In this document: positions 59,520 to 64,000 of the stretch, piece after piece
How positions within the stretch are numbered: position 1 is the stretch's first letter
Layout of the letters: every line of letters begins with the position of its first letter
Origin: Streptomyces rishiriensis
Lineage (GTDB): Bacteria > Actinomycetota > Actinomycetes > Streptomycetales > Streptomycetaceae
Assembly (NCBI RefSeq): GCF_030815485.1
Contig: NZ_JAUSWV010000002.1
Coordinates: forward strand, 7,564,001 to 7,628,000
DNA: 64,000 bases
Direction of reading: 5' to 3'
Notes under the pieces: generated by a model
Databases searched by the model: none
What the model was told of the DNA's origin: nothing
The model's input: the letters and a program-made list of their open reading frames with translations, nothing else
Position numbers and translations under genes: made by a program

Positions 59520-60412
59520 CCGCCTTCCTCGACAGCATCCTCACCGGGCTCGCGCTCGGCGCGGTCTACGCACTGGTCGCGCTCGGCTTCGTCGTCATCT
59601 TCAAGGCGTCCGGCGTGCTCAACTTCGCCCACGGATCGCTGCTGCTGTTCGGCGGCTACCTCGTCGCCGTCCTCCACGACGACTGGGGATTCGCCGGTGC
59701 CCTCGCGGTGGCCGTGCTGGCCACCGCGGCGCTCGCCGGGGCCCTCGACCGGCTGCTGCTGCAGCGCGGCGACCCCGACCCGCAGGCCGCCCATGTGCAG
59801 ACCATCGTCACCATCGGCGTGGACATCGTGCTGCTGACCGACCTCTCCCGGCGCATCGGCGGTGACCTGCTGACCCTCGGCGACCCGTGGGGCGATTCGG
59901 TGACCCGTCTGGGCTCCGTGACCGTCGCGGACAGCCGGCTCGCCGCGATCGCCGTCTCCGCGCTCGCCATCGGCGCCGTCTTCGCCCTGTTCCGCTACAC
60001 GTCCTGGGGCCTGTCCCTGCGGGCCGCGGCGGAGGACACGGAAGCGGCCGCGCTGATGGGCGTACGGCTGAGCCGGGTGCGCATGCTCGCCTGGTGCCTG
60101 GCCGGCGCCCTGGCCGCCCTGGCCGCGGTGTTCCTCGCCGCGTTCCCCACCCCCGGGCTGGAACGGACCACCGGTCAGATCGCCCTCAAGGCCTTCCCGG
60201 CGGCGATCCTCGGCGGCCTGACCTCCCCGCCCGGCGCGCTGGCCGGCAGCCTGCTGATCGGCCTGACCGAGGCGCTGGCGGCCGGATACCAGTCCGAACT
60301 GCACGTGCTGGGCGAGGGGTTCGGCGACGTCGCCCCGTACGCCGTCATGGTGGCCGTCCTGCTGGTGCGGCCCACCGGACTGTTCGGCGCGAAGGGAGCG
60401 GCTCGTGTCTGA
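59516..60412 (+). CDS. ABC transporter permease (LivH type)
   Basis: A 298-residue inner-membrane permease with about eight helices. It begins LDSILTGLALGAVYALVALGFVVIFKASGVLNFAHGSLLLFGGYL, the classic LivH first-helix and NFAHG loop. AAAEDTEAAALMGVRLSRVRML is the cytoplasmic loop touching the ATPase. ATG overlaps the preceding stop and its own stop overlaps the next GTG by 8 bp. Confidence 0.93.
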   Translation: MTAFLDSILTGLALGAVYALVALGFVVIFKASGVLNFAHGSLLLFGGYLVAVLHDDWGFAGALAVAVLATAALAGALDRLLLQRGDPDPQAAHVQTIVTIGVDIVLLTDLSRRIGGDLLTLGDPWGDSVTRLGSVTVADSRLAAIAVSALAIGAVFALFRYTSWGLSLRAAAEDTEAAALMGVRLSRVRMLAWCLAGALAALAAVFLAAFPTPGLERTTGQIALKAFPAAILGGLTSPPGALAGSLLIGLTEALAAGYQSELHVLGEGFGDVAPYAVMVAVLLVRPTGLFGAKGAARV

Positions 60413-61517
60413 GCGGATCCCCAAGGGCGCCGGCGTGCTCCTGGCCGCCCTTCTGCTGTGCGCGCTGCCCTTCTACCTGGACGCCTTCTGGCTGCGCATC
60501 GGCCTGTTCTCGATGGCCGCCGCCATCGGCGCCGTCGGCCTCGGCCTGCTCACCGGCACCGCCGGTCAGCTCTCCCTGGGGCACGCGTTCTTCCTCGCCG
60601 TGGGCGCCTACGGCTACACCTGGCTGGCGGGAGAACCCGGCCCGGGACTCCCGACCGCGCTCGCCGCACTCCTCGCCGTGCTGCTCGCCGGGGCGGCGGG
60701 CGGGCTGTTCAGCCCCGTCGCCGGGCGGGTGCGCGGCATCTACCTGGGCGTCGCCACCCTCGCCCTGGTCTTCCTGGGCCACCATGTGCTGCTCACCGCC
60801 GACTCCGTCACCGGCGGGTTCAACGGCCGCTCCGTGCCCCCGCTGAGCATCGGGGGGTTCTCCTTCACCGACGACGACCCGGGCCTCGTCCTGCTCGGCG
60901 TGCCGTTCGGCGCCGAGGAACGCCTGTGGTTCCTCGGTCTCGCCCTGCTGGCCGGCACCTGGTGGACCGCGCGCGGCCTGCTGCGCGGACGCCCGGGGCG
61001 TGCCCTCGCGGCCCTGCGCGACAGCGAGACGGCGGCGGCGGTCATGGGCGTCGACGTCGCCCGCCACCGCTCGGCGGCCTTCGTCGTGTCGTCGATGTAC
61101 GCGGGCCTGGCCGGGGTGCTGCTCGCACTGGCCTTCCGCCGGGTCGTCCCCGACTACTTCGGCCTGGCCCTGTCGGTCGACTACCTGGCGATGATCGTGA
61201 TCGGCGGTCTCGGCTCGGTGGCCGGGGCCGCCGCGGGCGCGGTCTTCGTCACGGCGCTGCCCCTGCTGATGACCCGTTACGCCGACCAGCTTCCGCTGGT
61301 GACCGCCCCCGGCACCACCGAGGGCGGAGTGGGCCCGACCGAGGCGGCCCGCTACCTCTACGGCGCGGCGATCGTCCTGATCCTGCTGTATGCCCCCGAC
61401 GGACTGCGCGGCCTCGTCCGCCGCGTCCGCACCCGTCTGCGCCGCGCCTCCCCGGCCCCGGCGCCCGCCACCCGTCCGTCCGCTTCCGCAGTCCGAACCA
61501 AGGAGTCCACCCCGTGA
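60405..61517 (+). CDS. ABC transporter permease (LivM type)
   Basis: A 370-residue permease with about ten helices. It shows GLLTGTAGQLSLGHAFFLAVGAYGYTWL (the GQLSLGHA motif), a long periplasmic loop (NGRSVPPLSIGGFSFTDDDPG...), and ALAALRDSETAAAVMGVDVARHRSAAFVVSSMYAGLAGVL as the ATPase loop. It completes the membrane channel. Its GTG start overlaps the preceding gene by 8 bp, and its stop overlaps the next by 4 bp. Confidence 0.93.
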   Translation: MSERIPKGAGVLLAALLLCALPFYLDAFWLRIGLFSMAAAIGAVGLGLLTGTAGQLSLGHAFFLAVGAYGYTWLAGEPGPGLPTALAALLAVLLAGAAGGLFSPVAGRVRGIYLGVATLALVFLGHHVLLTADSVTGGFNGRSVPPLSIGGFSFTDDDPGLVLLGVPFGAEERLWFLGLALLAGTWWTARGLLRGRPGRALAALRDSETAAAVMGVDVARHRSAAFVVSSMYAGLAGVLLALAFRRVVPDYFGLALSVDYLAMIVIGGLGSVAGAAAGAVFVTALPLLMTRYADQLPLVTAPGTTEGGVGPTEAARYLYGAAIVLILLYAPDGLRGLVRRVRTRLRRASPAPAPATRPSASAVRTKESTP

Positions 61518-62791
61518 ACCGCAGGCACCCCAGACACCGCGCCCCCGCAACCCTCCTCGCCGCCGCGCTCGCGGCCCTGCTCGTCGCGGCCACCGGATGC
61601 AGCTCCAAGGCGGACGGTGACAGCGGCTCCGAGAGCGCCGACGGCGTCAAGTCCGGCCCCGGAGTGACCGCGAAGACCATCAGACTCGGCGCCCTCACCG
61701 ACCTGACCGGCCCCTACGCGACCCTCGGCAAGAGCATCGTGCAGGCCCAGCAGATGTGGGCCGACGAGACCAACGCCGCCGGCGGGATCTGCGACCGCAA
61801 GGTCGAGATCGTCGTCAAGGACCACGGCTACGACGTGCAGAAGGCGGTCACCGCCTACGCCGACCTCTCCCCGGACGTCGTCGCGCTGCCGCAGGTCATC
61901 GGATCCCCGGTCGTCGCCGCCCTCCTCGACGACATCGAGAGCGACCACCTGCTCACCTTCCCGCAGGCCTGGGCGGCATCCCTGCTCGGTAAAGACTCCG
62001 TCCAGGTCATGGGCACCACCTACGACGTCGACATGATCACGGCCGTCGACTTCCTCACCCGCACCAAGGGACTCGCCAAGGGCGACGCCATCGGCCATGT
62101 GTACTTCGAGGGCGACTACGGCGCGAACGCCCTGGAGGGTTCGACCTGGGCGGCCGGGAAGGCCGGGCTGAAGATCGTCCCGCAGAAGATCAAGGCGACG
62201 GACACGGACCTCTCCGCGCAGGTCTCGGCGTTGCGCAAGGCCGGTGTGAAGGCCGTCCTGATCAGCGCGGGCCCGGCCCAGACCGCCTCCCTGGTCGGGG
62301 TCGCCGCCTCCCGCGGACTGAAGGTCCCCGTCGTCAGCAGCGCGCCCGGCTTCGCGCCGCAGCTGATGAAGACCCCGGCGGCGCCGGCCCTGCTGGGCAT
62401 GCTGAACGTGGTCAGCGCGGCGCCCGCCGTGAGCTCGGACCTGCCCGGCGTCCAGAAGATGGTGACCGCGTACGGAAAGAAGTACCCCGGCTCCCCGGTG
62501 GACTCCGGGGTGCTCTCCGGATACAACGCCGCCCAACTGCTGGGCGCCGACCTGAAGAAGGCCTGCGCGGCCGGCAGCCTCGCCCGCGAGGACGTGGTGA
62601 AGGCGCACCGTGCGCAGAAGAACGCCGACACCGGACTCGGCTCCCCGCAGGACTTCTCCGACGTCTCCCGCCCCGCCGCCCTGTCGACCTATGTGCTCAA
62701 GCCGGACGCGAAGGCGGTCGGCGGCCTGGTGGGCGTGGAGGAGGCGCACCAGGCGCCGGGCGTGACGGAGTACCTGGAGAACCGCTCCTGA
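61514..62791 (+). CDS. ABC transporter substrate-binding lipoprotein (LivK type)
   Basis: A 425-residue periplasmic-binding-fold lipoprotein with signal peptide and lipobox VAATGC (Cys29). The mature part begins IRLGALTDLTGPYATLGKSIVQAQQMWADETNAAGGICDRKVEIVVKDHGYD, the hallmark of the leucine/isoleucine/valine-binding family. Later blocks are GHVYFEGDYGANALEGSTWAAGKAGL and LISAGPAQTASLVGVAASRGL. Ligand could be branched-chain amino acids, amides, urea or aromatic acids. GTG has AAGGAG 8 nt upstream. It is unusual in being the last, not first, gene of the operon. Confidence 0.92.
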   Translation: MNRRHPRHRAPATLLAAALAALLVAATGCSSKADGDSGSESADGVKSGPGVTAKTIRLGALTDLTGPYATLGKSIVQAQQMWADETNAAGGICDRKVEIVVKDHGYDVQKAVTAYADLSPDVVALPQVIGSPVVAALLDDIESDHLLTFPQAWAASLLGKDSVQVMGTTYDVDMITAVDFLTRTKGLAKGDAIGHVYFEGDYGANALEGSTWAAGKAGLKIVPQKIKATDTDLSAQVSALRKAGVKAVLISAGPAQTASLVGVAASRGLKVPVVSSAPGFAPQLMKTPAAPALLGMLNVVSAAPAVSSDLPGVQKMVTAYGKKYPGSPVDSGVLSGYNAAQLLGADLKKACAAGSLAREDVVKAHRAQKNADTGLGSPQDFSDVSRPAALSTYVLKPDAKAVGGLVGVEEAHQAPGVTEYLENRS

Positions 62792-62805
62792 CCGGCACTT
62801 CCGCG

Positions 62806-62828
62806 ATTCAGCGGCCGTGCTGCTGAAT
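62806..62828 (+). terminator. Hairpin terminator after the liv-type operon
   Basis: ATTCAGC and its complement GCTGAAT flank 9 nt, 14 bp after the stop of the binding-protein gene. Confidence 0.6.
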
Positions 62829-62959
62829 GCGTTCGCTTATCTCCATTGGACCCGCGGGTGACGGCGGGGCCAGGCTGGACGACGTCCGGTGCACCGCGAT
62901 CACCTTCCGGTGCACCGGACTTCGCCCTGCCCGCCCGCATCCGAAAGAGGTCCGAGCCC

Positions 62960-63820
62960 ATGCAGACCCGCCGCATCGGTGACCTGGACGTCAGCGCGAT
63001 CGGCCTCGGCGCCATGCCCATGTCGATCGAAGGACGACCGGACGAGGCCCGGTCCCTCGCCACGATCCACGCCGCACTGGACGCGGGCGTCACCCTGATC
63101 GACACCGCGGACGCCTACCACCTGCACGCCGACGAGGTCGGCCACAACGAGATCCTGATCGCCAAGGCCCTCGCCGGCCACGACCGGGGCCGGGACGTCC
63201 TGGTCGCCACCAAGGGCGGCCATCTGCGTCCCGGTGACGGCAGCTGGACCCTCGACGGCAGCCCCGCACACCTCAGGACGGCCTGCGAGGCGTCACTGCG
63301 GCGGCTCGGCGTGGAGGCCATCGGCCTGTACCAGTTCCACCGCCCCGACCCGCGGATCCCCTACGAGGAGTCCGTCGGCGCCGTGCGGGAGCTCCTGGAC
63401 GAGGGGAAGATCCGCGCCGCCGGCATCTCCAACGCGAACCCCCGGCAGATCGCGCTGGCGAACGACATCCTCGGCGGGCGCCTGGCCGCCGTACAGAACC
63501 AGTTCTCCCCGGCCTTCCGCTCCAGCGAGCCCGAACTGCGGCTGTGCGAGGAGCTCGGCATCGCCTTCCTGCCGTGGAGCCCGCTCGGCGGCATCTCCCG
63601 CGCGCGCGAACTGGGCTCCTCCTACGCGCCGTTCGCCCATGTCGCCGAGGCCCACGGGGTCAGCCCGCAACGGGTGTGCCTGGCCTGGATGCTCGCCAGG
63701 TCACCGGTCGTGGTCCCCATCCCCGGCGCGAGCCGGCCGGAGACGATCCTGGACTCCCTCGCGGCGACGGACCTCGTCCTGACCGCAGGCGAACTGGCCG
63801 AGCTGGACGCCGCCGTCTGA
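62960..63820 (+). CDS. Aldo/keto reductase
   Basis: A 286-residue TIM-barrel NADPH oxidoreductase. The catalytic tetrad is D48 and Y53 in LIDTADAYHLH, K85 in VATKGGH and H127 in YQFHRPD. The cofactor region is VVPIPGASRPETILDSLAATDL near the end. It reduces aldehydes or ketones in the cytosol. ATG 62960 with AGAGG 9 nt upstream gives the normal family length. A hairpin separates it from the upstream operon, and 26 bp separate it from the next gene, so it may head a new transcript with it. Confidence 0.9.
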   Translation: MQTRRIGDLDVSAIGLGAMPMSIEGRPDEARSLATIHAALDAGVTLIDTADAYHLHADEVGHNEILIAKALAGHDRGRDVLVATKGGHLRPGDGSWTLDGSPAHLRTACEASLRRLGVEAIGLYQFHRPDPRIPYEESVGAVRELLDEGKIRAAGISNANPRQIALANDILGGRLAAVQNQFSPAFRSSEPELRLCEELGIAFLPWSPLGGISRARELGSSYAPFAHVAEAHGVSPQRVCLAWMLARSPVVVPIPGASRPETILDSLAATDLVLTAGELAELDAAV

Positions 63821-63846
63821 CACGACCACCAGGAGGACCGCCGTCC

Positions 63847-64000
63847 ATGGCGTCGCCGTACGAAAGACCGCTCGACCACCGTTACCGGGGCGAGCATCCG
63901 ATCCGCACCCTCGCCTACCTGCTGCGCGCCGACCGGCGCAGTCTCGCGGCCGCGGCCGGTGTGTTCACCGTCAAGCACAGCCCGATCTGGCTGCTGCCGC
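63847..64000 (+). CDS. ABC exporter (ATPase/permease fusion), 3' partial
   Basis: The first 51 codons of a gene that runs off the window: MASPYERPLDHRYRGEHPIR then TLAYLLRADRRSLAAAAGVFTVKHSPIWLLP, the usual beginning of Streptomyces half-size ABC exporters whose KHSPxWLLPL starts the first membrane helix. AGGAGG stands 8 nt upstream. The remaining domains lie outside, so substrate and partner cannot be judged. Confidence 0.7.
   Translation, partial: MASPYERPLDHRYRGEHPIRTLAYLLRADRRSLAAAAGVFTVKHSPIWLLP

Overview
The window looks like chromosomal DNA of a Streptomyces or close relative. It is very GC-rich, with GTG and even TTG starts, purine-rich ribosome sites, 4-bp stop/start overlaps and families typical of mycelial actinobacteria (ROK, MurR/RpiR and PucR regulators, SpoIIE-type phosphatases, DUF5709, DUF6461). 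I see no rRNA, tRNA, phage, insertion sequence or CRISPR array. Both edges cut a gene.

Layout. 0-9 kb is housekeeping and accessory: a partial PLP C-S lyase/aminotransferase, an F420-type oxidoreductase, a large secreted alpha/beta hydrolase, a DUF35 Zn-ribbon/OB protein with a TetR regulator, folD, an ATP-grasp protein and a peptidoglycan-binding membrane protein. 9-17 kb holds a multidomain SpoIIE phosphatase, an RpiR regulator, a family-39 glycosyltransferase and a Tat-exported PAP2 phosphatase. 17-26.6 kb is a carbohydrate locus: sugar kinase, divergent ROK regulator with a clear inverted-repeat operator, then substrate-binding lipoprotein, two permeases and two large uncharacterised proteins. 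The first of those two carries an Asn-His / Tyr / His-Arg-Arg set reminiscent of polysaccharide lyases. 27-31.6 kb has a P-loop kinase, a SnoaL-like protein, and a beta-phosphoglucomutase overlapping a GH65 phosphorylase. 31.6-44 kb mixes an APC permease, DUF5709, the soluble transhydrogenase SthA, an MMPL transporter, a second SpoIIE phosphatase, an acetyltransferase behind a tiny leader ORF, a Gfo/Idh oxidoreductase and a PLP decarboxylase. 44-52 kb is two PucR regulators flanking a secreted cutinase of the polyester/PET-hydrolase type and a large LuxR-type ATPase regulator. 52-56.7 kb is an exopolysaccharide locus (NodB deacetylase fused to a GT2 synthase, plus a membrane acyltransferase), resembling the Streptomyces matAB adhesin system. 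56.7-57.8 kb is a repeat-rich noncoding stretch with 13 perfect copies of a 7-mer. 57.8-62.8 kb is a complete five-gene branched-chain-amino-acid-type ABC transporter, followed by an aldo/keto reductase and the start of an ABC exporter.

How the genes work together. The clearest undescribed candidate system is 17.1-26.6 kb: import of an oligosaccharide by the ABC transporter, cytoplasmic cleavage by the two unusual proteins, phosphorylation by the kinase, and control by ROK at the 18.15-kb operator. The GH65/beta-PGM pair would phosphorolyse a glucosyl disaccharide to beta-glucose-1-P and convert it to glucose-6-P. The cutinase and the exopolysaccharide operon point to life on plant polymers and surface attachment. 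All functions are inferred from motifs and context read by eye; no database search was run.
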